12,272 nucleotides of DNA, from positions 1-12,272 of the forward strand of contig CAMONF010000280.1 in NCBI GenBank assembly GCA_946620335.1, read 5' to 3'. The notes beneath the pieces are model-generated. The model was given only the letters and a program-made list of their open reading frames with translations. It searched no databases and was not told the DNA's origin. Numbering within the stretch: position 1 is the stretch's first letter; each line of letters starts with the position of its first letter. Positions 1-6,461 of this stretch are shown piece by piece. The DNA comes from an uncultured Clostridia bacterium (GTDB lineage: Bacteria > Bacillota > Clostridia > Lachnospirales > Lachnospiraceae). A program made the position numbers and the translations under genes.

Positions 1-178
1 TCAGCCTGGAGTAAGCCAGCGGCGGACAGAAGCAGCGGACCTCCCCGGCAAGGGGAAGGCCAGGCAATCTCCGCAGTCCGCAGACGATAATCGGTAAGCC
101 CTGTATCCTGAGACTTGATGCAACTGGGTCAGATTTTGACCAGAGGATTATTACTGCCAGCACTTACAGAAAACAAAA
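1..178. other. Unassigned left edge, possibly a gene tail or structured RNA
   Basis: No gene can be assigned here. Two plus-strand frames are open from the window edge to stops at about 88-90 and 95-97, so the 3' end of a plus-strand gene is possible, but neither short peptide is recognisable. The DNA has RNA-like pairing: GCGGAC (35-40) is complementary to GTCCGC (76-81), with CCCC/GGGG arms inside it, and GGTCA (127-131) pairs with TGACC (137-141) around a 5-nt loop. The bidirectional terminator just downstream fits a transcript arriving from the left. Some bases resemble the end of a cobalamin riboswitch, but the conserved core is absent. Confidence 0.25.
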
Positions 179-219
179 CCCGACGCTTCAGAACTTTCAG
201 CCTGAAGCGCCGGGTTTTT
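179..219. terminator. Bidirectional intrinsic terminator downstream of prs
   Basis: The left arm (179-190, CCCG-A-CGCTTCA) pairs with the right arm (203-214, TGAAGCG-C-CGGG): 11 pairs with one A/C mismatch around a 12-nt loop. On the plus strand it is followed by TTTTT (215-219). On the minus strand it is followed by TTTTGTTTT (complement of about 170-178). It can therefore end prs transcription from the right and a plus-strand unit from the left. It lies about 105 nt past the prs stop. The 220-323 stretch between them holds only a short TCCCT/AGGGA hairpin at 311-323. Confidence 0.85.
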
Positions 220-323
220 CTTATAGAATTAAGAGAGCCTCTCGTTTTATCGGACCAGTGAGAAGGGCTGAGAACGATTCCGGGAAAATGTTCCGAGGAA
301 GGTCTTCATTTCCCTGCGAGGGA

Positions 324-1514
324 TCAGATAGGCTCGCCTGCTTCGTACTTGGCCACGACCTTGTGGATCCTGTCCACCGGGTCGAGGAGGGAGGAGAGCG
401 AGCCGTTGTGGTTCAGCGTGTCGATGATGAGAGCCAGGTACTTGCTCATGTCGCAGCTGGTGTAGTAGGGGCGGCTCAGGAGCTCGCCCGGCTGGTAGAC
501 CAGGTTAGTGGTGATCAGGCGGTTGAAAATGCCCTCCTCGTAGGCCGCGTCGAACTTGGAGACGCCGCCGGTCAGGATGCCGAAGGTGGCGCAGATAAAG
601 ATGCGGTTAGCCTTCTTGGACTTTAAGAGCTTCGCGGTCTCGATGACCTTCTCGCCGGAGGAAATCATGTCGTCGATGATGATGATATCCTTGCCCTCGA
701 CCTCGGAGCCCAGGAATTCGTGGGCGACGACGGGATTGTCGCCGTCGATCAGGGTCGTGTAGTCGCGGCGCTTATAGAACATGCCCATGTTGATGCCGAG
801 GACGTTGGCCACGTAGATGGCGCGTGCCATGCCGCCTACGTCCGGTGTGACGCACATCATATGGTCGTTGTCCAGCTTCAGGCCCTTCTCATACCGGAGG
901 ATGTTCTTGATGAACTGGTAGGAGGGGGACATGGATTCGAAGCCGGAGAGGGGGATGGCGTTCTGGACGCGGGGGTCGTGGGCGTCGAAGGTGATGATGT
1001 TCTCGACACCCAGGTCCACCAGCTCCTGGAGGGCGTTGGCGCAGTCAAGGGACTCGCGGCTGTCCCGGGTGATCCGGCGGCCCTCATAGAGGTAGGGCAT
1101 GATGACGTTGATCCGGTGGGCCTTGCCGCCGATGGCGGCGATGATGCGCTTTAAGTCCTGGAAATGGTCGTCCGGGGACATGACGTTCTCATAGCTGTTG
1201 AGCTTGTAGTGAATGGAATAGTTGCACACGTCCACCAGAATATAGACGTCCTCGCCGCGGATGGACTGGCGGATGGTGCCTTTTGCTTCGCCGGAGCCGA
1301 AGCGCGGTGTGGTGGACTCGATAATGAAGGTGTCCCGGGAGTAGTCGTTGTCGGGCGGCATTTCACCGCTTTCGACCCGCTCCCTGCGCCAGTCGACCAC
1401 GTACTGGTCGACCTTGGAGCCGATGAGAGCCATGCTTTGTAAGGGGATGATGCCCAGCCGGGCTTCCGGCAGCGTCGTGAACTCTTTCTTGATGACGGTA
1501 GCGGTCGTGTTCAT
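324..1514 (-). CDS. prs: Ribose-phosphate pyrophosphokinase (PRPP synthetase), long form
   Basis: Cytosolic enzyme that transfers pyrophosphate from ATP to ribose 5-phosphate to make PRPP, the precursor of purine, pyrimidine, NAD, histidine and tryptophan synthesis. Visible family motifs are PYLYEGRRITRDSRES (about 140-155, the PYxxxxRQDR-type ATP region), FDAHDPRVQNAIPL (176-189, the DxHxxQ-type loop), VTPDVGGMARA (222-232) and the PRPP-binding IIDDMISSGEK (279-288). At 396 residues it is about 80 longer than the usual bacterial enzyme of roughly 315, with an N-terminal extension and small insertions. The PRPP loop reads DDMISSG where classical enzymes have DDMIDTAGT. The start ATG overlaps the stop of the upstream helicase-loader gene (ATGA at 1511-1514), with GGGAGG (1521-1526) 6 nt upstream, so it is translationally coupled and the last gene of the DnaD operon. 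Confidence 0.95.
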   Translation of the reverse strand: MNTTATVIKKEFTTLPEARLGIIPLQSMALIGSKVDQYVVDWRRERVESGEMPPDNDYSRDTFIIESTTPRFGSGEAKGTIRQSIRGEDVYILVDVCNYSIHYKLNSYENVMSPDDHFQDLKRIIAAIGGKAHRINVIMPYLYEGRRITRDSRESLDCANALQELVDLGVENIITFDAHDPRVQNAIPLSGFESMSPSYQFIKNILRYEKGLKLDNDHMMCVTPDVGGMARAIYVANVLGINMGMFYKRRDYTTLIDGDNPVVAHEFLGSEVEGKDIIIIDDMISSGEKVIETAKLLKSKKANRIFICATFGILTGGVSKFDAAYEEGIFNRLITTNLVYQPGELLSRPYYTSCDMSKYLALIIDTLNHNGSLSSLLDPVDRIHKVVAKYEAGEPI

Positions 1515-2503
1515 GTATGTCCTCCCGTTAGCTTTTTCATGATCCTGATGTCTTCGCCGATCAGCTTGATAAAGGTGTAGTGAGTGAGGATCCTGGAGAA
1601 GACCCGTTCTGTATACATATCCGAGATTTTTCCCGGCTCCAGATTTGAGGAGATGATGGTGGCCCGGTCCTTGGCGATCCTCTCGTTGATGGTGGAGAAG
1701 AACTGCGAGGCGACGAAGGAGTTGGTGCGCTCTGTGCCCAGGTCGTCGATGATGAGGCAGTCACACTCCAGAATAGCTTTTTCATGGGCGGTGGTCCGTC
1801 CTTCCCGTCCGAAGGCTGCGTCGCCCAGGATCCGGAAGTAGTCGTTGGACGAGAAGTAGAGGACCGAATAGGAGCGGTCCAGCAGCTCCCTGGCGATACA
1901 GTTGGTCAGGAAGGTCTTGCCGGTGCCGGTATTGCCGTAAATGTAGAGGTTGTTGTCGGGCCGGCCCATGCTCTCCACGAAGGAGAGGGCGCGGGCGCGG
2001 GCGGCCTCCGCCAGCTCCCTGGCCGAGCGGCCCGTCGAGGAGTCTTTCAGTGTATCGGAGTACCAGCCCAGGGAGAAAGTCCCGAAGTTCTCCTTCTCCA
2101 GGATGGGCCCCGGGTCGAACTCGCTGTAGAGGAGGTCCGAGACGGCCTTGCGGAAGCAGACGCAGGGCGTCTGGTCCACATACCCCGTATCCCGGCAAAG
2201 AGGGCAGTCATACCGGAGACTCATGTAGTCTTCCGGGTACCCGTGCTCCTTAAGGAGGGCGGCGCGGCGGCGCCCGATTTCCTCCAGGCGCTCGCGGTAG
2301 TCATCGAGGGGCGCTTCGGGATTCAGGATCCGAGCTCTGGCCTTGGCCACAGAGATCGTGGAGACCTCCCGGTCCAGGTCCCGGATGGCGGGAACAGCGT
2401 CGTATACTTCTGTAATGCGTTCGTCCAGCTCATGGCGGTGTCTTTCCCTGGTGGCATCGTACCTGCGCATGATGGCGTCGTACTGGGAATTGAGGAGCGG
2501 CAT
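1511..2503 (-). CDS. DnaI/DnaC-like AAA+ helicase loader
   Basis: Predicted ATPase that loads the replicative helicase DnaB/DnaC onto DNA at initiation or restart. The N-terminal ~95 residues are charged and helical. A four-cysteine cluster follows (C100-P-L-C103 and C114-V-C116), suggesting a zinc site like the zinc-binding N-domain of Bacillus DnaI. The AAA+ core has Walker A GNTGTGKT (190-197), Walker B CLIIDDLGTE (249-258), a sensor-1-like IISSNL (283-288) and a candidate arginine finger in RVFSRI (300-305). The length of 330 is normal for the family. It starts 2 nt after the DnaD gene stop; a Shine-Dalgarno-like AGGAGGA (2516-2522) lies about 12 nt upstream, inside that gene. IstB-type transposition ATPases share the core, but the Cys cluster and DnaD neighbour favour a replication loader. 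Confidence 0.9.
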   Translation of the reverse strand: MPLLNSQYDAIMRRYDATRERHRHELDERITEVYDAVPAIRDLDREVSTISVAKARARILNPEAPLDDYRERLEEIGRRRAALLKEHGYPEDYMSLRYDCPLCRDTGYVDQTPCVCFRKAVSDLLYSEFDPGPILEKENFGTFSLGWYSDTLKDSSTGRSARELAEAARARALSFVESMGRPDNNLYIYGNTGTGKTFLTNCIARELLDRSYSVLYFSSNDYFRILGDAAFGREGRTTAHEKAILECDCLIIDDLGTERTNSFVASQFFSTINERIAKDRATIISSNLEPGKISDMYTERVFSRILTHYTFIKLIGEDIRIMKKLTGGHT

Positions 2504-2505
2504 GG

Positions 2506-3621
2506 TCAGTTCTTATCCTCCTGGCTCATGAGAAGCCTGGCTTCCAGGTCCTGATAGTCGTATTCTCTCTGGGTGAAGTTGGCGAAGTTGCCGGCCGGGT
2601 TCTTCTGCGGCCGCGTCGGGGCGCGTTTGGCTTCCGTGCGATTCTTCTCCCTGGCTTCGTCGACCTTGGCGATATCCTCGTATGCCCGGACGCCGGCGGC
2701 GGCCCAGCTGCTCAAGATGGAATCGGCGTACTCCAGGGAAGGCTTGGCGATGGTCATGACTGTCCGGGTGCAGGCTTCCTCGATGATCTCCATGGGGAAG
2801 GCCAGGTCCTTCAGCCACTTGTCCATGATGGCCATTTCCTTCTTGATGGGGTCGTGGGACCGGATGCCCAGGGCCTTGAAAATATCGTAGTATTCCTTGC
2901 GGTATTTGCCCGCCGTCACGTGGGCTTTGGCCGCCTCCACCGTGGTCACATTGTCGTTGTGCCAGCCTCTGGCGGTCCCTTCGATGTAGCGGATGGACTT
3001 GTGGCCCCGGGTCACGCAGTACTCAATCAGATACTCGATGAGGTCCGCTGAGAAATGAAGACCGTCGTAGAAGTAGAGCAGCGTCCGGGTATCCGTGTAG
3101 GTCAGCGTCCGTCCCAGGTACTGGGAGGCGATGAAGAGGAGCTCCACGATGTCCTCCCGCTGGGAGAGCTCGTCCATCCTTGCGGCGGTCAATGACTCCT
3201 TGGCGGGCACTTCGGCGGGCTGGTCGGCCGGTTTAGCCGGCTCGGCCGCCACATCCATCGCCGCGGTTTCTACCGGGGCCGCAGGCTCTTCCTGGGCGGT
3301 CTCGGGGACGATGACGTCGGGATTGCAGAAATTGATGAAGGTGATTCCTGTAATGGTTTCATTTTCCGTCCGCGCAATGCGAAGAACGCCTACCTTCTCC
3401 CAGTACTTGAGCGCGCGAAGAACGTCCTTCTCCGTGCAGGAGAGGGCGTCGGCGATGGTGGAGAGGGAGACCCCTTGTGCGGGCACACTGACAGCGCGGA
3501 GCAGGTGAAGGTAGATTTTCACGAACTCTCCGTTGGCGGCGGGCATATATCTGTCCAGGAACTCGTTGGACAGGAGGGTGACTCCCTGAGGGAAGCAGGT
3601 ATTGACGGCAAATGTATTCAT
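2506..3621 (-). CDS. DnaD-domain replication initiation / primosome protein
   Basis: Predicted DNA-binding protein that remodels origin DNA and helps recruit the helicase loader in Firmicutes. Residues 1-97 look like a DnaD-type winged helix (the LSTIADALSCTEKDVLRALKYW stretch at about 53-74 is the helix-turn-helix). An Ala/Pro/Glu-rich linker spans 105-142. Two DnaD/DnaB C-terminal helical modules follow, about 155-230 and 240-318. The second carries the typical YADSILSSW (298-306). The C-terminus has FANFTQREYDYQDLE (346-360), a tail often seen in clostridial members. The start ATG is 4 nt after AAGAGG (3626-3631). It is the first gene of a DnaD-loader-prs operon whose promoter region holds DnaA-box-like sites. 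Confidence 0.9.
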   Translation of the reverse strand: MNTFAVNTCFPQGVTLLSNEFLDRYMPAANGEFVKIYLHLLRAVSVPAQGVSLSTIADALSCTEKDVLRALKYWEKVGVLRIARTENETITGITFINFCNPDVIVPETAQEEPAAPVETAAMDVAAEPAKPADQPAEVPAKESLTAARMDELSQREDIVELLFIASQYLGRTLTYTDTRTLLYFYDGLHFSADLIEYLIEYCVTRGHKSIRYIEGTARGWHNDNVTTVEAAKAHVTAGKYRKEYYDIFKALGIRSHDPIKKEMAIMDKWLKDLAFPMEIIEEACTRTVMTIAKPSLEYADSILSSWAAAGVRAYEDIAKVDEAREKNRTEAKRAPTRPQKNPAGNFANFTQREYDYQDLEARLLMSQEDKN

Positions 3622-3658
3622 AGGACCTCTTAAGGCGCAGTTGTGGATTTTTTATGCT

Positions 3659-3675
3659 ATGTGAGTATATCACAT
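3659..3675 (-). promoter_or_regulatory. Extended -10 promoter of the DnaD operon within a 17-bp inverted repeat
   Basis: Read on the minus strand, TGATATACT gives an extended -10 (TGn plus TATACT, 3664-3669). The -35 position (3687-3692) is a poor match, as is common for extended -10 promoters. Transcription would start near 3657, giving a leader of about 36 nt. The -10 lies inside a perfect inverted repeat, ATGTGA-GTATA-TCACAT (3659-3675), the shape of an operator for a dimeric repressor. It resembles a TGTGA/TCACA site, but with a 5-nt rather than 6-nt centre, so I do not assign a regulator. Confidence 0.5.
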
Positions 3676-3705
3676 CTGGGAGAACGTGCATCCACAAAAT
3701 AATCC

Positions 3706-3720
3706 ACAGGGGGGCCCTGT
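3706..3720. repeat. GC-rich inverted repeat, possible weak terminator
   Basis: ACAGGG (3706-3711) and CCCTGT (3715-3720) form a perfect 6-bp stem around GGG. On the plus strand it is followed by TTTTG. On the minus strand, about 50 nt past the murC stop, it is followed by GGATTATTTTG, which is not a clean U-tract. It may partly terminate murC, or act as spacing between the DnaA-box-like sites. Some murC transcripts could read into the DnaD operon. Confidence 0.3.
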
Positions 3721-3770
3721 TTTGTACACAAAGCCCCGATGTGGATATTGTGAAATCAGTGGATAATTGT

Positions 3771-5147
3771 TCAGTCGACCAGCGCAGGGCCGATATTTGT
3801 CACGTTTCCTGCCCCCATAGTTATCAACAAATCCCCGTTGACACACTTTTCGCGGACGTAATCCTGAATCTCAGAAAAAGTCGGGAAATAGTGGACATCG
3901 GTCCCGTAGCGGGCGATGACTTTGGCGAGATCCGCGGAGGAGATGCCTGTATCGTTGGTCTCACGGGCGGCGTAGATCTCCGCCAGGACCACATGGTCGG
4001 CTGCGGAGAGGGCCTCGGCGAACTCTTCCATGAGCATGATGGTCCGGCTGTAGGTGTGGGGCTGGAAGATGACCCAGAGCTCCCGGTGGGGGTAGCGGCG
4101 GGCGGCTGCCAGGGTGGCCTTTATTTCCGTCGGATGATGGGCGTAATCGTCCACGACGGTGACGCCTTCCATCTGGCCCTTGTACTCGAAGCGGCGGTCG
4201 GTGCCGGTGAAGGCGGCCAGGCCCTCGGCGATGGTGCCTACATCGAGGCCCAGGTACCTGCCCATGGCGATGGCGGCCAGGGCGTTGGAGACGTTGTGGA
4301 TGCCGGGGACGTTGAGGGTGAAGCCGCCGATCGGCTGCCCTTTGTAGAGGCAGGTGAAGGAGCCGCAGCCTTTGTCGTTGAAGACAATATCCGCAGCGGT
4401 GTAGTCAGCATCGCCGGAGAGGGCATAGCTGATCACCGGGCAGGCGAGGCCTTCCGTCACCTCCGCGTATTTGGCGGACTCCCGGTTCATGATGAGCACG
4501 CCGTCGGCTGGAATCTGGGAGGCGAAGCGGTGGAAGGAGGCGGCGATGGCATCGAGGTTGGCGAAGTAGTCCAGATGATCGCTGTCTACATTTAAAATAA
4601 TACCGATCTTCGGGTAGAGGGAGAGGAAGCTGTCCGTGTACTCGCAGGCCTCGGTGATGAAGGTGTCGGAGGCGCCCACGCGGATATTGCCGCCGATGGA
4701 GGGCAGGATGCCGCCCACGGAGATGGTGGGGTCAAGGCCGCCGGCGAGCAGGATGTGGGAGGCCATGGAGGTCGTGGTGGTCTTGCCGTGGGTGCCGGCA
4801 ACCGCCACGGAGACTGCGTAGTTGGCCATGATCTCACCCAGGAGGTCAGCACGGGTCAGCATGGGGATGCCTGCCTGTACGGCAGCGGCGAACTCGGGGT
4901 TGTCGGGATGAATGGCGGCCGTATAGACGACGAGGCCCATATCCTCCCGGATGTTGTCCGCGGACTGACCGATCATGATCTCGGCGCCGAGGGCGCTCAG
5001 ATGGTGGAGAAGCTCAGAATCATGGGCGTCGGAGCCGGATACCGGAAAGCCTGCCTTGAGGAGGACCTCCGCGAGACCGCTCATGCTGATGCCCCCAATC
5101 CCGATGAAATGAGTATGGACGGGACGGTTGAAGTCTATCTGATACAT
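3771..5147 (-). CDS. murC: UDP-N-acetylmuramate--L-alanine ligase
   Basis: Cytosolic ligase that adds L-alanine to UDP-MurNAc using ATP, the first peptide-forming step of peptidoglycan precursor synthesis. The N-terminal Rossmann motif GIGGISMSGLAE (16-27) binds UDP-MurNAc. The ATP P-loop is AGTHGKTTTTSM (117-128; Lys122). EACEYTDSFLSL (167-178) carries a metal-binding Glu region, DDYAHHPTEI (333-342) is the MurC signature, and QPHTYSRT (362-369) starts the C-terminal domain. The length of 458 is normal and the frame is complete. The ATG at 5147 has AAGGAG (5155-5160) 7 nt upstream. It is transcribed from its own promoter at 5217-5245 and lies upstream of, and in the same direction as, the DnaD operon. 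Confidence 0.97.
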   Translation of the reverse strand: MYQIDFNRPVHTHFIGIGGISMSGLAEVLLKAGFPVSGSDAHDSELLHHLSALGAEIMIGQSADNIREDMGLVVYTAAIHPDNPEFAAAVQAGIPMLTRADLLGEIMANYAVSVAVAGTHGKTTTTSMASHILLAGGLDPTISVGGILPSIGGNIRVGASDTFITEACEYTDSFLSLYPKIGIILNVDSDHLDYFANLDAIAASFHRFASQIPADGVLIMNRESAKYAEVTEGLACPVISYALSGDADYTAADIVFNDKGCGSFTCLYKGQPIGGFTLNVPGIHNVSNALAAIAMGRYLGLDVGTIAEGLAAFTGTDRRFEYKGQMEGVTVVDDYAHHPTEIKATLAAARRYPHRELWVIFQPHTYSRTIMLMEEFAEALSAADHVVLAEIYAARETNDTGISSADLAKVIARYGTDVHYFPTFSEIQDYVREKCVNGDLLITMGAGNVTNIGPALVD

Positions 5148-5216
5148 ATGGATACTCCTTAATTTTTTTCATAGAAATATGACCCTCCCCGTAAACGGAG
5201 AAAGTCGAATAAAGGT

Positions 5217-5245
5217 ATTATAGGACCAGTTGAGAAAAAATGCAA
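5217..5245 (-). promoter_or_regulatory. murC promoter
   Basis: On the minus strand a perfect TATAAT (complement of ATTATA, 5217-5222) lies 17 nt from TTGCAT (5240-5245, half of the -35 consensus). Predicted start near 5210 gives a leader of about 60 nt ending at the AAGGAG site. It faces away from the plus-strand promoter at 5394-5422, so murC and the candidate RNA are divergently transcribed. The 5246-5393 stretch holds no gene I can support. Confidence 0.6.
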
Positions 5246-5393
5246 TCTTTGCCGCGTCATCACGGGAAAAATGATGCTGCCCGCCCGGATAAGACCATTG
5301 GCCGGGAAAATGAACGAATTTGGTAGATAATTACTTAGAGATACGAATAGTAACTCTTTTTTTGTCGAAGACGATGAAATCCGATAATAATTG

Positions 5394-5422
5394 TTCACGA
5401 AGTTGTATTCTTGTGTTATAAT
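5394..5422 (+). promoter_or_regulatory. Strong plus-strand promoter upstream of a non-coding region
   Basis: TTCACG (5394-5399, 4/6 to TTGACA), a 17-nt spacer, then an extended -10 TGTTATAAT with a perfect TATAAT (5417-5422). Expected start near 5429. No convincing coding sequence with a ribosome site follows for several hundred bases. This is the best housekeeping-type promoter in the window and points to an RNA product, or to a very long spoVG leader. Confidence 0.65.
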
Positions 5423-5428
5423 CTCACC

Positions 5429-5712
5429 ACGAGAAGTCTAGTCGCTCTCAGATAAGGCGGTGGATTGCATAATCCCGGCGCAAGGCACCCTGATTCAGAT
5501 CCTCCCGACGGGCAAGGTCATCTTTGGAGATGGCTTTTCTCATGCGGAAGGCTGCAGAAGGGGCGGTGGCGCTGTGAAGTGCGAAGCCACTGTCGGCTGA
5601 AGGAAACGTGCTGACGGCTCTGGGGGCGTTGGGGAACGCTGCCGGACAGCATCGGCCCGAATAGAGGGAGTGACTTCTGACAGAGGGAGCCGAAGCGAAG
5701 ACGGAGTTTTTT
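5429..5712 (+). ncRNA. Candidate structured non-coding RNA, family unknown
   Basis: The region is rich in complementary arms. A closing helix joins AGAAGT (5432-5437) and CGCTCTC (5443-5449) to GGGAGTG (5666-5672) and ACTTCT (5673-5678): 13 pairs with two G-U and a 5-nt bulge. Inside it: GGATT/AATCC (5462-5475, loop GCAT); a 10-bp stem 5514-5523/5528-5537 with loop TTGG; GGTGGC/GCCACT (5565-5570/5586-5591); GTCGGC/GCTGAC (5592-5597/5610-5615); GGCGTT/AACGCT (5625-5640, loop GGGG); GCCG/CGGC (5641-5656). TTTTTT at 5707-5712 could mark the end, although no strong hairpin sits right before it. The region follows a strong promoter. I found no core motif of RNase P, tmRNA, SRP RNA, 6S RNA or the common riboswitches. 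The fold was done by eye. Confidence 0.45.
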
Positions 5713-5733
5713 CCGCCGACGGCGGCGAACCAG

Positions 5734-5758
5734 GTCTCATGCCGCCCCGGTATGAGAC
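5734..5758 (+). terminator. Strong hairpin after the candidate RNA, terminator-like
   Basis: GTCTCATGCCG (5734-5744) pairs with CGGTATGAGAC (5748-5758): 11 continuous pairs including one G-U, around a CCC loop. A smaller CCGCC/GGCGG hairpin (about 5713-5725) precedes it. The following AATTATT is AT-rich but is not a true U-tract. It could end the upstream RNA inefficiently, or be the last domain of a longer structured leader. Confidence 0.4.
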
Positions 5759-6158
5759 AATTATTCCGGTAAAGAGGCAGAGTATGGGGGAAATTCTGCG
5801 CTTTATGGAAAAGCTGGCGAATCTGACGGACATTCGCACAGCAGTTCTCGGAGGATCATCCTGTCTGGGAATCCGGCAATCTTGTATAGGCCGGAACCTT
5901 ATTGCAGGCCCTGACGGATGTGCTCCTGTCTGTTGCAGTATTATTTTGTTGGCATCAACAGTTGCTGGAAATATTGATCAAGAGGGTGCCTTTCTAATAA
6001 GGCAGCGTACATTGAAAACTGGATATGGGAGAGGTGTATATGATCGGCAAGATTGGATCATAGGCCCGCCATTAAGGTGAATCAATCGGTCGAAAAGAGA
6101 CCGGCAGGCACCTTGTTTGATTTAAAGCGAGTAAAGTCGACACGGGAAAGGGGCATTT
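5759..6158 (+). promoter_or_regulatory. spoVG upstream region with a terminator-like hairpin
   Basis: About 400 nt with no gene I accept. A possible promoter is TTGGCA (5949-5954, 5/6) with a 17-nt spacer to TATTGA (5972-5977, 3/6); it is weak. TGTTG-GCAT-CAACA (5947-5960) is a small operator-like dyad on the -35. TGCCTT/AAGGCA (5987-6004) can form a hairpin. Near the gene, AAGGTG (6074-6079) pairs with CACCTT (6109-6114) and encloses CGGTC/GACCG (6087-6103), followed by GTTTGATTT. That is the layout of a weak terminator or attenuator about 45 nt before the spoVG start. I found no convincing sigma-H promoter, which drives spoVG in Bacillus. Confidence 0.35.
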
Positions 6159-6461
6159 ATGAACATTACAGATGTGAGGGTGCGCAAAGTCGCCAAAGAC
6201 GGCAAAATGAAAGCCGTTGTCTCCATCACCATCGATGACGAGTTCGTCGTTCATGACATCAAGGTCATTGAGGGTGAGAAGGGTCTTTTCATCGCCATGC
6301 CTAGCAGAAAGGCCAGCGACGGAGAGTACAGAGACATAGCTCACCCCATTAATTCCGACACAAGAAACGAAATCCAGGACATCATCCTGAGAAAGTTCGA
6401 GGAGATGATCGCCCAGGAGGAGGCGGAGGCTGAGGCTGCCGGCTATTCGGTAGACTATTGA
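6159..6461 (+). CDS. spoVG: Septation regulator SpoVG
   Basis: Small conserved nucleic-acid-binding protein that affects septation, sporulation and post-transcriptional regulation in Firmicutes. The 100-residue product has the family core: the N-terminal MNITDVRVRKV, then DDEFVVHDIKVIEG (26-39), GLFIAMPSRK (42-51), and DGEYRDIAHPIN (54-65), the most conserved part. The C-terminus is a short acidic helix (EEAEAEAA). The length is typical. GGAAAGGGG (6145-6153) gives good ribosome spacing to the ATG. In Bacillus spoVG sits directly before glmU and prs. Here no glmU follows, the gene stands alone before a terminator, and prs lies on the other strand 4.6 kb away. Confidence 0.96.
   Translation: MNITDVRVRKVAKDGKMKAVVSITIDDEFVVHDIKVIEGEKGLFIAMPSRKASDGEYRDIAHPINSDTRNEIQDIILRKFEEMIAQEEAEAEAAGYSVDY

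Larger units (their letters stand above)
3642..3829. promoter_or_regulatory. Cluster of DnaA-box-like 9-mers
   Basis: Compared with the consensus TTATCCACA, these sites are visible: 3642-3650 (minus, 7/9), 3688-3696 (plus, 7/9), 3700-3708 (plus, TAATCCACA, 8/9), 3722-3730 (plus, TTGTACACA, 7/9), 3740-3748 (minus, ATATCCACA, 8/9), 3758-3766 (minus, TTATCCACT, 8/9) and 3821-3829 (plus, TTATCAACA, 8/9, inside murC). Six lie within 125 bp. Two sit just upstream of the DnaD operon -10 and one in its leader. No perfect box is present and no long AT-rich unwinding element is obvious. A DnaA-controlled promoter is therefore more likely than a full origin. Confidence 0.5.

Noticed and set aside
10..30. 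The 3' end of a cobalamin riboswitch (GTAAGCCAG)
   Set aside because: Only a few bases match, the AGACC part is missing, and no adenosylcobalamin core is seen.
3642..3829. A chromosomal replication origin (oriC)
   Set aside because: No dnaA or dnaN nearby, no perfect DnaA box and no clear AT-rich unwinding element, so it is kept only as a regulatory DnaA-box cluster.
5159..5398. A 79-codon minus-strand frame upstream of murC
   Set aside because: It lies across the murC promoter and leader, has no ribosome site and has no recognisable feature.
5429..5712. RNase P RNA, tmRNA, SRP RNA, 6S RNA, T-box or a common riboswitch
   Set aside because: I looked for the GAGGAAAGUCC core of RNase P, the SRP GGAAG loop region, the T-box UGGNACCGCG and the cobalamin, SAM, TPP, FMN and lysine cores and found none; isolated similarities such as GCCACTG and CCGAAGCG lack the surrounding motifs.
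5852..5872. AGGATCA followed by GAAT as a sigma-H promoter for spoVG
   Set aside because: The spacing is about 4 nt shorter than in the Bacillus spoVG sigma-H promoter, and the AGGAT is part of an AGGATCATCCT palindrome.
5670..6080. A 136-codon plus-strand open frame starting with GTG between the candidate RNA and spoVG
   Set aside because: No ribosome site at a suitable distance, no recognisable domain, a composition unlike a protein, and it overlaps the closing helix and the strong hairpin at 5734-5758.
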